Numbered from the stretch's first letter, positions 22,050-29,929 are shown. The stretch is 40,996 nucleotides of DNA from Thermoplasmata archaeon (GCA_030040625.1 JASHTI010000159.1:1-40996); one strand, 5' to 3'. Numbers and translations are program-made. Notes: generated by a model from the letters alone, not told the origin.

Positions 22050-23730
22050 GCGCCCGGATCTTGTAGTACTCAGGGTCGACGATGACCTCGCCGTTGACGC
22101 CCATCGTCTCGATCGTCTTCAGCTGCACGCCGCTCTGGGACTTGGCGCGCTGCCAGTCCGGGATCGGGATCGAGAACTTCTTCTCGACCTCCGTCCGGTA
22201 GATCGGGCCCGAGTTGTAGCTGCAGAACGGGATGACGCGCCCGTCCGGGACGGCGTAGTGGATGTCGCAGCGCATCAGGCGCTGGATATCGTAGTCGTAG
22301 GCGTCCTGGAAGTGCATGTTGCCGATGTAGAGCGTCCGCCAGGTGAACTTCGCGACGGCCTCCTTGTTCCCCTCGGTGAAGATCGAGGCGATCACGCGGA
22401 CGCAGTTCTTCTCGTTCAGCCCCTCCGGCGCCCGCGAGAAGTCGAAGTACTTCGCGACGTCGTGCAGGAGCTTCGCCCCGGCGACCGCCGTCCGGACCCG
22501 CGCGAAGCGCGCGTCCCGGTACTTCTCGATCATCGACTCGACGTTCTCGAAGAAGCCGTCGACGTCCATGAACCGCGGCAGCGGGGTGATCTTCTGGCCG
22601 TCCTGGCTGATGAAGGCGAACGTCGCGCAGCCGCAGCCGGGGTGCGTCGTGAGCGTCATCTTCTCCTCCCCGTGGATGATCGACGTCAGCTCGGAGATCG
22701 GCGCCACCGACGGGACCGGGAAGAAGTCCGACCGCTCGAACGGTCCGTCCGTGCAGAGGATGCGGACGAGGTCCGACTGGGTGAACCGCATCTGGAAGCG
22801 GTCCTTGTCGGGGATCCGCGCGGTCAGGGCGACCGGCTGGAAGTTGACCCCGCGGACGACGTCGATGTTGTCGATCGCGAAGCGGACCGTCGGCCAGATC
22901 TCCTTCTCGTTGAACCCGCCGACCAGCGTCGGGACGAGGACGACCGACAGCGGCTTGTCCGGCTTGCCCGCCGCGAGCTCGCTCGCCGGCGCGTGGGTCT
23001 CCCGGGCCGCCTGGATCGCCTTCTGCTTGACCTTCAGCAGGGGGACGCCGCGGACCTTGCGGTAGATCTCGTCGTCCAGCCCATCGAACTGCAGGTAGAG
23101 GGTGTGCAGCCCCGCGTCCCGGCACGCCTGGGCGAAGCCGGGCTCGTTGGCGACGCGGATGCCGTTCGTCGCGACCTGGATCTGCTTGAACCCGAGGTCC
23201 CGGGACATGCTGACCGCGTCCAGGAACAGCGGCGAGAGCGTCGGCTCCCCGCCCGAGAACTGGACGGCGACCGTGCCGACCGGCTTCTGCTCGCGGAGCG
23301 TCTTCAGCATGAAGTGGATCTGCTCGCGCGTCGGCTCGAAGACGTAGCCGGCCGCGTTCGCGTTCGCGAAGCAGACCGGGCACTTCAGGTTGCAGCGGTT
23401 GGTCAGATCGACCAGCGCCAGCCCCGTGTGGGACTTGTGGTGGCTGCACATCCCGCAGGTCGTCGGGCAGCCGCGGAACTTGTCGTAGTACGGGTTCTCG
23501 TAGCCGACCCCGTCGTGCGCGTAGACCTCCATCCGGAGGTAGAAGTCGACGTCGTTGGAGATGATGTCCCAGAAGTAGCCGTGGGCACGGCACGTCTTCT
23601 CCATGATGACGCGGCCCTCCTTCTCTCGAACGATCGCCGGGATGACCTTGATGCACTCCGGGCAGACGGAGGCGGTCTTGCGGGGCAGTCCCCGCGGGGC
23701 CTGGAACTCCTTCATCACACGCGCCGGCAT
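22021..23730 (-). CDS. tes: Radical SAM tetraether lipid synthase (Tes type)
   Basis: Radical SAM enzyme of about 569 residues matching the archaeal Tes family (Methanocaldococcus MJ0619 type), which joins the terminal methyl carbons of two archaeol chains to make macrocyclic or tetraether (GDGT) lipids. Visible are a Cys-rich N-terminal zinc/cluster module (Cys23, Cys26, Cys47), a second cluster motif CPTTCGMCSHHKSH (Cys88, 92, 95), the radical SAM motif CNLKCPVC (Cys113, 117, 120), the SAM-binding FSGGEPT and further C-terminal cysteines (HPGCGCATF, FCSYN). The frame is open to a GTG at 23787, but that lies at or before the predicted transcription start, so ATG 23730 is chosen. The upstream region has a TATA box and two palindromes. 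Members elsewhere act on membrane lipids, consistent with thermophile or acidophile ancestry. Confidence 0.88.
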   Translation of the reverse strand: MPARVMKEFQAPRGLPRKTASVCPECIKVIPAIVREKEGRVIMEKTCRAHGYFWDIISNDVDFYLRMEVYAHDGVGYENPYYDKFRGCPTTCGMCSHHKSHTGLALVDLTNRCNLKCPVCFANANAAGYVFEPTREQIHFMLKTLREQKPVGTVAVQFSGGEPTLSPLFLDAVSMSRDLGFKQIQVATNGIRVANEPGFAQACRDAGLHTLYLQFDGLDDEIYRKVRGVPLLKVKQKAIQAARETHAPASELAAGKPDKPLSVVLVPTLVGGFNEKEIWPTVRFAIDNIDVVRGVNFQPVALTARIPDKDRFQMRFTQSDLVRILCTDGPFERSDFFPVPSVAPISELTSIIHGEEKMTLTTHPGCGCATFAFISQDGQKITPLPRFMDVDGFFENVESMIEKYRDARFARVRTAVAGAKLLHDVAKYFDFSRAPEGLNEKNCVRVIASIFTEGNKEAVAKFTWRTLYIGNMHFQDAYDYDIQRLMRCDIHYAVPDGRVIPFCSYNSGPIYRTEVEKKFSIPIPDWQRAKSQSGVQLKTIETMGVNGEVIVDPEYYKIRALKGAPGMST

Positions 23731-23775
23731 TGCTGGTTCTCCGTTGCTCCCCGCCCCCCGAGGGGGCCGTGGGGT

Positions 23776-23790
23776 TAGGTGGCCCACCTA
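23776..23790 (-). promoter_or_regulatory. Palindrome at the tes transcription start
   Basis: TAGGTGG-C-CCACCTA, perfect 7-bp arms around one base, spans the predicted transcription start (about 23778). It could be an operator for a dimeric regulator controlling tetraether synthesis. Confidence 0.45.
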
Positions 23791-23798
23791 CCCCGACC

Positions 23799-23807
23799 TA
23801 CATAACC
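23799..23807 (-). promoter_or_regulatory. TATA box of tes
   Basis: Minus-strand GGTTATGTA is an AT-rich run in a GC-rich region. It predicts a start near 23778 and a leader of about 48 nt to ATG 23730. Confidence 0.6.
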
Positions 23808-23810
23808 CAT

Positions 23811-23831
23811 CTGTCGTTCAGACAGCGACAG
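23811..23831 (-). promoter_or_regulatory. Inverted repeat upstream of the tes TATA box
   Basis: CTGTC-GTTCA-GACAG followed by CGACAG on the plus strand. The segment TCAGACA inside it matches 7 bases of the RHH-ftsZ operator half-site GTCAGACAA. It lies just upstream of the TATA box, where an activator or the TFB contact would be. Confidence 0.4.
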
Positions 23832-23920
23832 AACCCCCCTCCCCGTGACGAGCAATCGCACGGTTCGCCGAGCGACAACCGCCCCCGGGACGAGGCCGCG
23901 GGGGGGGACGGAGCCGCCTA

Positions 23921-23929
23921 GGTTATCGG
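23921..23929 (+). promoter_or_regulatory. TATA-like box for the gene at 23956
   Basis: GGTTATCGG is centred 31 nt before ATG 23956 and nearly repeats the box before the MFS gene (GGCTTATCG). Confidence 0.5.
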
Positions 23930-23955
23930 CCCGTACGGCTCGGGAACGATCGTTC

Positions 23956-24516
23956 ATGGCCCCGCCGGCACGACGCAGAGCGCGCCCGCCCAAGGCAGCG
24001 TCCCGACGCGGTCGGCCCCGGCCGAAGCCAAGAGCCCGCCGGAAGGGGGGATTCGTCGGTCGGGACCCCTCACCTGTACTAGACAAGTACCCGCCCCGGC
24101 CCGGCGCGGCCGCTCGGCTCACCATCCCGACCGCGCCCCGGCCGGCCGCGGTCGCGGCCCTCCCGCCCCCCAGTGCACCGACCCCGCCGACGGCGGGTGC
24201 GTCCGGCGAGCCACCGGCCGGCCTGATCCGACTGGAGACCCCGTTCGACGTCGACGAGTTCTCGCGGATGCTCGGCGAGACCTCCCTGCGGATGACGGTC
24301 CCCCGGGACGCCCTGCCGGAGGTGCTGCGACGGGTGACCGAGTTCATGGGTTTCGGCATCTACGTCTATGCGGTCACGGTCCGACCCGCCCCCACGGAGC
24401 TCCTGAAGGGGTTCGTCGTCGATCTGCAGAGGGTAGAGTTCGACGCCGACTCCAACACCTGGAAGCCGTTCGTCGAGCGGGGCGCGCTTCCCGGGCCCGC
24501 GTCGCACGGGCCCTGA
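23956..24516 (+). CDS. Hypothetical protein with Pro/Arg-rich N-terminus
   Basis: A 186-residue protein in two parts. The first 85 or so residues are low-complexity, strongly basic and proline-rich (ARRRARPPKAASRRGRPRP, then a long Ala/Pro tract). The last 90 residues look like a folded domain: LETPFDVDEFSRMLGETSLRMTV, then LPEVLRRVTEFMGFGIYVYAVTVRP, then ELLKGFVVDLQRVEFD. I do not recognise it. The basic arm suggests nucleic acid or ribosome binding, but that is only inference. ATG 23956 fits a TATA-like box about 30 nt upstream; the frame is open to 23845, but those codons precede the predicted transcription start. It is divergent from tes. Confidence 0.65.
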   Translation: MAPPARRRARPPKAASRRGRPRPKPRARRKGGFVGRDPSPVLDKYPPRPGAAARLTIPTAPRPAAVAALPPPSAPTPPTAGASGEPPAGLIRLETPFDVDEFSRMLGETSLRMTVPRDALPEVLRRVTEFMGFGIYVYAVTVRPAPTELLKGFVVDLQRVEFDADSNTWKPFVERGALPGPASHGP

Positions 24517-24598
24517 CCGCCGAGCCTCCGGGTCCAACACGCCGTGTCAGCGACACCAACCGCCCCCGACGGGCGGGTCCGCGAGCCGCCCGAGACTC

Positions 24599-26611
24599 CT
24601 AGCGCAGACGCGTGCCGCAGGCCGTGCAGAACGCCACCCGTTCGACTCGGTTGACCTGCCCACACCGCGGGCAGGCGATCGCTCCGGGGGGAAGGCGCGG
24701 GGGCCCCCGGGGGGTCGAAACCGCGGCGAGGGGGGGCTCTCCGCGCGGGCCCGCCGCGGCCGGTGGGTCCCCTCCGGCGCGCGCGGTGGCGGGGGTGGGC
24801 GGTACCCCCGGGACGGGTGGGGTCGCGGCGCTCCACAGGCCCGGCAGCGCCGCTCCGGAGGGGGCCCCGGCGCCCGGCGTCCCTCCGGCGCGAGGAGGCA
24901 TGCCCAGCCCCGCCGCGACGGCGGGCGGGATGACCCAGGCGGGCGCGTAGGGGCTGGCGAGGATCCCGCGGACCTGCGGAATGGTCGCGCTGAATCCGCG
25001 CATGATCGCCTCGCTGCCGGGCAGCACGTAGTGGAAGTTGAACCAGCCTCGTCGGGGAGGGACGACGCCGGGTTGGAGCTGCGACCAGGGGACCCGGAGC
25101 TCCCCCACGCGTCGATCGAGGATCACGCCGGCGGGAACGACGCCGATTGAACGCGGGAGCTGACCGAGCGACGTCCAGGCGACGACCGCGATGAACACGC
25201 CAAAGACGAGGGCGAGCACGATCGCGCTGGCGACGGCGGCCTGGGGGCTGCCGTCGGCGAACGAGAGGGCCAGGACCGGAACGAACACGACAAAGACCAC
25301 CACGAGGATCCCGAGCTGCTGGATGACCCGGGACCGTAATGCGGGCCCGCTCGGGAACCAGCCCGGGATCTCTCCCGGCCGGAGCTGAAACCCTTCGCCG
25401 AGCCGACGCTCCTGGTTGCGGCGGTGGCGGTTCCCGACCAGACCGGCGACCAGGGTGGGGACGAGAATGATCGTTCCGAGGATCAGCAGCAGCCCGAACC
25501 CGGTCAGGTGCGAGTACGTCGGGTTGATCAGGAGCGTCCAGGTCCCGTCCGCGTAGACCAGCGTCGACGTGAGGACCCCGGCGCTGACCGCGCCAGAGAA
25601 GTAGACGACGTAGTGGTCGACCGGATCGTCGACCAGGACAGCCCCGAACGACGCCTCGGGGCCACCCGGGGCGTTCAGCTGGGTCCAGCCGGTGGGCCCG
25701 AACGTCCACTCGCTGCGGAGGTAGCTGGCGTTGTAGCCATTGACCAGCAGTAGGTAGCCATCGCCGCTGTCGTAGGTCATCGGGGCCAGACGCCGCGGAC
25801 TCGGGGCCGGCCGGTCGGTCGCCGTCAGGTTCGTCCAGTTCCCGGCGTGGTAGGACCAGGTGTCCCCCATGGACGCGGCCGAACTCCCGCCGCCGCCGAA
25901 GAGGACCACCGAGGTCGTCGCCGGGTCGTAGGCCATCGAGGCCCCGAAGCGAGGGCTCGGCGTCGGGGAGCTCACGTTGCCGACCTTCGACCAACGCCCG
26001 GAGGCGAACCCCCACTCGTCGTTCAGGAGAGTGCTGCCGGTCCCCGTCCCACCGAACAGGAAGACGTAGCCGTCGGTCGGATCGTACGTCATCATGGTAC
26101 GACCGCGGCCGGGCGGCGGGGTCGGCTGATTGCCGGTCAGGTTCGTCCAGCTGTCATGCGCGTAGCCCCAGGTCTGGTTGGAGACGAGCGTGCACGCGAG
26201 GTTCAGGCACCCTCCGAAGAGCAGGACGTAGCCGGCGACCGGGTCGTAGGCCAGGCCCTCCCCCCAGCGCGCGGAGGGGGCGGGCCCGACCGCCGACGTG
26301 AGATTCGTCCAGTTGCTGTGGACGAACGACCAGGTCCACGGCACGACCTTCCCGGCCGGGTCGAGGCCCCCGAACATGAGCGCGTAGCCGTCCGCGGTGT
26401 CGAAGGCGGCGGCCGCGCCCACCGTCGGGGGAGGAGAGACTCCGTTGGAGTGCCGGACGACGGACGTCGCCTCCGCCCGGCCGATCGCCCCATGGATTGG
26501 GAGGGGACTGATCAGGAGCGCCGCGATCCCGAGGGCGGCGAGGGCCGCCGTGGCCGCCTTGCGCGCGCGGCTCCGGCCTCGAGCCGCGGCGTCCGCCGGA
26601 GGCCGGTTCAT
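24599..26611 (-). CDS. Kelch-propeller membrane protein with PH-like region and zinc ribbon
   Basis: A 670-residue multi-domain protein. Residues about 18-42 form a signal anchor. Six kelch-type repeats follow (each like MTYDPTDGYVFLFGG...EWGFASGRW), enough for a six-bladed beta-propeller outside the cell, with many NWTNLT-type sequons. Next come three membrane segments (about 395-420, 450-470, 478-500), a segment resembling a bacterial PH domain (LPRSIGVVPAGVILDRRVGELRVPW), a long Pro/Ala linker, and a C-terminal zinc ribbon CPRCGQ...CTACG. The topology is consistent: propeller out, zinc ribbon in. The ATG at 26611 overlaps the stop of the PH-domain gene by 4 nt, and a signal sequence follows directly, so the longer open frame upstream is not used. 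Function unknown; surface sensing or adhesion linked to a cytosolic partner is plausible. Confidence 0.8.
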   Translation of the reverse strand: MNRPPADAAARGRSRARKAATAALAALGIAALLISPLPIHGAIGRAEATSVVRHSNGVSPPPTVGAAAAFDTADGYALMFGGLDPAGKVVPWTWSFVHSNWTNLTSAVGPAPSARWGEGLAYDPVAGYVLLFGGCLNLACTLVSNQTWGYAHDSWTNLTGNQPTPPPGRGRTMMTYDPTDGYVFLFGGTGTGSTLLNDEWGFASGRWSKVGNVSSPTPSPRFGASMAYDPATTSVVLFGGGGSSAASMGDTWSYHAGNWTNLTATDRPAPSPRRLAPMTYDSGDGYLLLVNGYNASYLRSEWTFGPTGWTQLNAPGGPEASFGAVLVDDPVDHYVVYFSGAVSAGVLTSTLVYADGTWTLLINPTYSHLTGFGLLLILGTIILVPTLVAGLVGNRHRRNQERRLGEGFQLRPGEIPGWFPSGPALRSRVIQQLGILVVVFVVFVPVLALSFADGSPQAAVASAIVLALVFGVFIAVVAWTSLGQLPRSIGVVPAGVILDRRVGELRVPWSQLQPGVVPPRRGWFNFHYVLPGSEAIMRGFSATIPQVRGILASPYAPAWVIPPAVAAGLGMPPRAGGTPGAGAPSGAALPGLWSAATPPVPGVPPTPATARAGGDPPAAAGPRGEPPLAAVSTPRGPPRLPPGAIACPRCGQVNRVERVAFCTACGTRLR

Positions 26612-27441
26612 CGCCCGGTGATGCCGCGTTCGCCCAGCGATCCGTGGGGGACGCCGGGGCCGGAAGAGGAGGGTGCGGAGGGGGCACCGGGAACGGACGA
26701 CCCGGCCGGCCGGTCGGGGGCGAGCCCCTCCCCGACCAGGATCGGAGCGCCACAGCTCGGGCATCGGGGGTGCCTCCGGTCGAGCGAGGTCGGGTCGACC
26801 AGGGTCCCGCAGTACGCGCATGGGATCCGGTCCCCCAGCGTGCGGGCCACCAGCTCCTCCCGGCTCGCCTCGATCGTCGCCAGCGCGGACTCGACCGCGA
26901 ACGCCTGCTGGACGAAGGCGTAGACCTGGGCGGACTCCGGGAGCGCGTTCCAGTAGATCGTCTTCGCGTACTTGCGGCCCCCCAGCACGCCGGTCGGCGA
27001 GTCCAGCGGGGTCGCATCGAACTTGATCCCTCCCGAAACGCCCGGCTCGTTGCGCAGGTTCTGGATCTGCCCGAAGAGCGCGTCCAGCAGTTCGGGCTGT
27101 CGGACCCCGCTCACCCGGAGGACCCGCCGGTGCGTCAGCGCGTAGGCGGTCGACCTCCACTTCAGTACGTAGTAGATCATCAGGATCAGGAACAGGCCCA
27201 GGCAGAACCAGCCGAACGGATTCGCGGGGAGACCGGCCGAAACGTACGCGAACAGCAGGACGAGCAGGGCCAGGACAATGAGGCGTCCCCAGTACAGGCC
27301 GAAGAGGCTCGGTCGGGTCTCGAAAAGGACCCGCTCGCCCGGGCCGAGCAGGTCGCGCGGAAACGCCCCCGGCTGGTTCGTGCGCGGGACGACCGTGAGG
27401 AGGTCCGCCTCCGTTCGAGGTCCCGACCAGGTCTCCTGCAT
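26608..27441 (-). CDS. PH-domain membrane protein with C-terminal zinc ribbon
   Basis: A 277-residue protein. After a short cytoplasmic start, GERVLFETRPS leads into two membrane segments (about 50-68 and 73-93), followed by a bacterial PH-like domain (YALTHRRVLRVSG, LFGQIQNLRNEPG, KTIYWNALPES; 100-165), an alpha-helical linker, a zinc ribbon CAYCG...CPSCG (about 208-234) and a disordered Pro/Ser tail. This is the YdbT/YvbH-like bPH_2 arrangement with an added ribbon. It shares two module types, PH-like and zinc ribbon, with the kelch protein encoded 4 nt overlapping downstream, so they probably form a complex. ATG 27441 is exactly 27 nt from the minus-strand TATA ATTATATTC, giving a leaderless message. 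Confidence 0.8.
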   Translation of the reverse strand: MQETWSGPRTEADLLTVVPRTNQPGAFPRDLLGPGERVLFETRPSLFGLYWGRLIVLALLVLLFAYVSAGLPANPFGWFCLGLFLILMIYYVLKWRSTAYALTHRRVLRVSGVRQPELLDALFGQIQNLRNEPGVSGGIKFDATPLDSPTGVLGGRKYAKTIYWNALPESAQVYAFVQQAFAVESALATIEASREELVARTLGDRIPCAYCGTLVDPTSLDRRHPRCPSCGAPILVGEGLAPDRPAGSSVPGAPSAPSSSGPGVPHGSLGERGITGR

Positions 27442-27463
27442 CGCCGGCGCCCGCAGGTCGCCG

Positions 27464-27474
27464 CCGAATATAAT
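27464..27474 (-). promoter_or_regulatory. TATA box of the PH/kelch operon
   Basis: Minus-strand ATTATATTCGG is a clear TATA element centred 28 nt before ATG 27441. Immediately upstream is the palindrome at 27475-27488. Confidence 0.7.
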
Positions 27475-27488
27475 CCCGGTAAACCGGG
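27475..27488 (-). promoter_or_regulatory. Palindrome abutting the PH/kelch TATA box
   Basis: CCCGGT-AA-ACCGGG, perfect 6-bp arms with a 2-nt spacer, touches the upstream edge of the TATA box where TFB (BRE) or a regulator would bind. Confidence 0.4.
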
Positions 27489-27491
27489 GGC

Positions 27492-27529
27492 GTCCGCCGC
27501 CGCCGGCGAGGGCCGGAGGAGCGGCGGAC
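27492..27529 (-). terminator. Hairpin after the ABC permease gene
   Basis: Arms GTCCGCCGC (27492-27500) and GCGGCGGAC (27521-27529) are perfectly complementary and start right after the permease stop codon (27530-27532) on the minus strand. No T-tract follows. It could be a 3' mRNA stabiliser or terminator. Confidence 0.4.
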
Positions 27530-28357
27530 CTAGCGCTTCGGCGCGAGCGCCCTTCCCGCGAGGACCGTCGCGAGCAGGATCATCGCCGCGGCCCACGCAA
27601 GCAGGCCGAGCAGGTAGTACCAGGCGGCGTACGGGTAGAACGGGCCGGCGCCGGCGAACAGATTGAGCCGGATCACCTCGACCGCGAGCGTCACGGGGTT
27701 GTACGCGGCGATCGTCTGGAGCCAGTGCGGCATGCCGCCCCACGGGTAGAGCGCCGCGGAGGTCAGCAGCACCGGCAGGTTGATCGCGTTGACGACCGCG
27801 AAGTAGGACTGCGGCTGCTCGATCGAGAAGCCGATCGCGAGGAACAGGCTGGCGAACATCACCGACAGGATCACGATCGCCAGCACGATCTCCCCGGCCC
27901 CCACGACGCCGACCGCCGCGGTGACCGTGAGCCCGCTCAGGCCCAGGTGGCCGATGCCGATCGCGAGCCCGAGGACGAAGAAGGCGAGCCCGATCGGCTG
28001 GATCACGCCGGCGAGCAGGCGGGAGCCGAAGATCGTGAACGAGGTCGCCGGTGTCGAGGAGACCCGCTTCAGGATCCCGAAGAGCTTGTCGAAGATGACG
28101 TTCGCCCCGATGAACAGCGTCGCGGTGACGGCGACGAAGCCGACCATGCCGGCGGCGAAGTAGGAGAAGTACGTCGGCGAGCCGTTCACCAGGAGGGCGA
28201 GCTCGTTCGGCGGGACCCCCTTCGTGAACCCGTTGAACCCCTGGCCGAACAGCAGGACGTAGAGCAGGGGCAGCAGCAGCGAGGTGATGATCGCCTGCGG
28301 GTTGCGCCCGAGGCGAAGCAGCTCGCGCCGCGTTAGCGCGCCGAGCTCCCGGATCAT
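27530..28357 (-). CDS. ABC-2 type exporter permease
   Basis: Membrane component of an ABC-2 exporter, 275 residues, about six membrane segments, with the conserved cytoplasmic N-terminal RRELLRLGRNPQAIITSLLLPLLYVLLFG and the large loop FDKLFGILKRVSSTPATSF typical of the DrrB/NodJ group. It partners with the ATPase encoded just upstream (4-nt ATGA overlap). Cargo is unknown; drug, lipid or polysaccharide export are all possible for this family. A strong hairpin lies directly after the stop codon. Confidence 0.9.
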   Translation of the reverse strand: MIRELGALTRRELLRLGRNPQAIITSLLLPLLYVLLFGQGFNGFTKGVPPNELALLVNGSPTYFSYFAAGMVGFVAVTATLFIGANVIFDKLFGILKRVSSTPATSFTIFGSRLLAGVIQPIGLAFFVLGLAIGIGHLGLSGLTVTAAVGVVGAGEIVLAIVILSVMFASLFLAIGFSIEQPQSYFAVVNAINLPVLLTSAALYPWGGMPHWLQTIAAYNPVTLAVEVIRLNLFAGAGPFYPYAAWYYLLGLLAWAAAMILLATVLAGRALAPKR

Positions 28358-29379
28358 CGCCGGCCTCCCATCTGGTTGCGGACGCGACCCAGGAGCACGG
28401 CCCGGTCGGTCGCGCTCATCCCCTCGTCCTCGCGGAACTCGCGTCCGGTGAACTCGAGGAAAACCTCGTCCAGGCTGGGTCGCTTGACCGAGACGGCCTG
28501 AAGGCCGATGCCGGCCCGGACGCAGGCGGCGACGACCTCTGGTACGAGGGTCTCACCGTTCGCGCACTTCAGCCGGTAGGCGCCGTCCTGCTCGGTGACC
28601 GCCGAGACCCCGGCGATGTGGGTCAGCATCTCCTGCGCCGGGGCAGCCCCCGCCACCGGCCGGACCGTCACGATGTCTCCGCCGAGGCGGTCCTTGAGCT
28701 CGCTCGGCGTGCCGCTCGCCGCGATGGTGCCGTGGTCGATGATCGCGATCCGCTCGCACATCCCGTCGGCCTCTTCGAGGTAGTGGGTCGTGACGAAGAT
28801 CGTCATCCCGTGCTCCTTGCGCAGCTGGAGAACGTAGCGCCAGAATCCGGCGCGGCCCTGCGGATCGAGGCCGAGCGTCGGCTCGTCCAGGAAGAGGATC
28901 CGCGGGGAGTGGACGATGCCGAAGGCGAGCTCCAGCCGGCGCCGCATCCCGCCGGAGTACGTCTTCGCGAGACGGTCGGCGGCGTCGCCGATCTGCATCT
29001 GCTCGAGCAGGAACTCCACGCGCCGCCGCACCTCCGCCCGCGGGACGGAATAGAGCGCCGCGGCCAGCTCGAGGGTCTCGCGACCGGTCAGGTCGTTGTC
29101 GGCGGTCGACTCCTGGAAGACCACGCCGATCCGGCGCTTCACCGACTCCGGCTCGCGCGCGACGTTCAGCCCGTCGACGAACGCGGAGCCGGAGGTCGCC
29201 TGCAGGCCGGCCGTCAGCATCCCGACGGTCGTCGTCTTGCCGGCGCCGTTCGGGCCAAGGAAGCCGTAGACCTCGCCCGGCCGTACCTCGAAGTCGACCG
29301 ACTTGACGGCGTGGACGCTCCCGTTGTAGGTCTTGGAGAGATGCTCGGCCCGGATCGATCCGCGGTCCCCGTCCTGCAT
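28354..29379 (-). CDS. ABC transporter ATP-binding protein (DrrA type)
   Basis: ATPase of the exporter, 341 residues. Walker A is GPNGAGKTTTVGM (about 38-50), the Q-loop region contains VVFQE, the ABC signature is YSGGMRRRLELA, Walker B is ILFLDEPTLGLDP, and the switch histidine is in TTHYLEEAD. The C-terminal 100 residues form the DrrA-type extension (VTVRPVAGAA..., then LQAVSVKRPSLDEVFLEFTG). It is encoded between the PadR regulator (4-nt gap) and the permease (4-nt overlap), a common arrangement in which PadR represses the exporter until a ligand binds. Confidence 0.94.
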   Translation of the reverse strand: MQDGDRGSIRAEHLSKTYNGSVHAVKSVDFEVRPGEVYGFLGPNGAGKTTTVGMLTAGLQATSGSAFVDGLNVAREPESVKRRIGVVFQESTADNDLTGRETLELAAALYSVPRAEVRRRVEFLLEQMQIGDAADRLAKTYSGGMRRRLELAFGIVHSPRILFLDEPTLGLDPQGRAGFWRYVLQLRKEHGMTIFVTTHYLEEADGMCERIAIIDHGTIAASGTPSELKDRLGGDIVTVRPVAGAAPAQEMLTHIAGVSAVTEQDGAYRLKCANGETLVPEVVAACVRAGIGLQAVSVKRPSLDEVFLEFTGREFREDEGMSATDRAVLLGRVRNQMGGRR

Positions 29380-29383
29380 GTTC

Positions 29384-29815
29384 TTAGCTCCCCTCGCTGG
29401 CGATACGGCCGAGGCGATCGGCGACCTCTTTCATGGCCGGGATCGCCTTGGCGAACTCCTCCGCGCGGGAGCCCTTCAGATCCTCGAGGAAGGCGACCAG
29501 CCCCCGCAGCTCCGTGACGGCCTCGTCGACGTTCCTCGGACCGAACCGCCCGAGGCTCTGGGGGGAGTGGGCCGAGGCGCCGGCCGCCAGCGTGTAGCGA
29601 CCGTCCGAGCCCCGCTTGATGACCCCTTCCTGGGCCATCTCGTCGAGCAACGGATACACGGAGCCCGGAGAAGGCCTCCAGAAGCCGCGGCTGAACCGCT
29701 CGATGTCGTCCATCAGCTCGGCACCGCTCTTGGGCCCCTGGCTCAAGAGGTGATAAACCAGCGGGCGCAGGCCGCGGCGGTGACGAGAGAGCCAAGGAGC
29801 ACCGAATGATGACAT
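29384..29815 (-). CDS. PadR-family transcriptional regulator
   Basis: A 143-residue PadR-type winged-helix repressor: VYHLLSQGPKSGAELMDDIE, then FWRPSPGSVYPLLDEMAQEGVI and the wing RGSDGRYTLAAG, all in the first 85 residues, followed by a helical dimerisation tail with extra Pro/Gly. PadR proteins bind inverted repeats near their own promoter and regulate adjacent transporters. Here a perfect 16-bp palindrome, TTTCCGATATCGGAAA, sits at 29820-29835, five bases before the ATG and overlapping the TATA-like AAATACGA region, so autorepression of padR-ABC is very likely. The message would be leaderless or nearly so. Confidence 0.93.
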   Translation of the reverse strand: MSSFGAPWLSRHRRGLRPLVYHLLSQGPKSGAELMDDIERFSRGFWRPSPGSVYPLLDEMAQEGVIKRGSDGRYTLAAGASAHSPQSLGRFGPRNVDEAVTELRGLVAFLEDLKGSRAEEFAKAIPAMKEVADRLGRIASEGS

Positions 29816-29819
29816 CGTC

Positions 29820-29835
29820 TTTCCGATATCGGAAA
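29820..29835 (-). promoter_or_regulatory. PadR operator, 16-bp perfect palindrome
   Basis: TTTCCGATATCGGAAA, symmetric throughout, begins 5 nt upstream of the PadR ATG (29815) and reaches the predicted TATA box (minus TCGTATTT, 29833-29840). A dimer here would block the transcription start. Confidence 0.7.
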
Positions 29836-29929
29836 TACGATAGACGTAGATGAAGATTGCTCACGACCGGTGAGCCGGGGAGGGGTTCTCGGCCGCGCAC
29901 GGATGAAGCCGCCTCCCGGAGCGGAGGGA

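Noticed and set aside
23731..23787. GTG 23787 as start of tes
   Set aside because: It lies at or ahead of the predicted transcription start and adds a Pro/Arg/Gly-rich stretch unlike the family; ATG 23730 keeps the family N-terminus.
26612..27160. 183-residue N-terminal extension of the kelch protein
   Set aside because: It reads antisense-like Arg/Pro/Gly sequence in another frame of the PH-domain gene; a proper signal anchor begins at ATG 26611 with a 4-nt overlap to the gene before.
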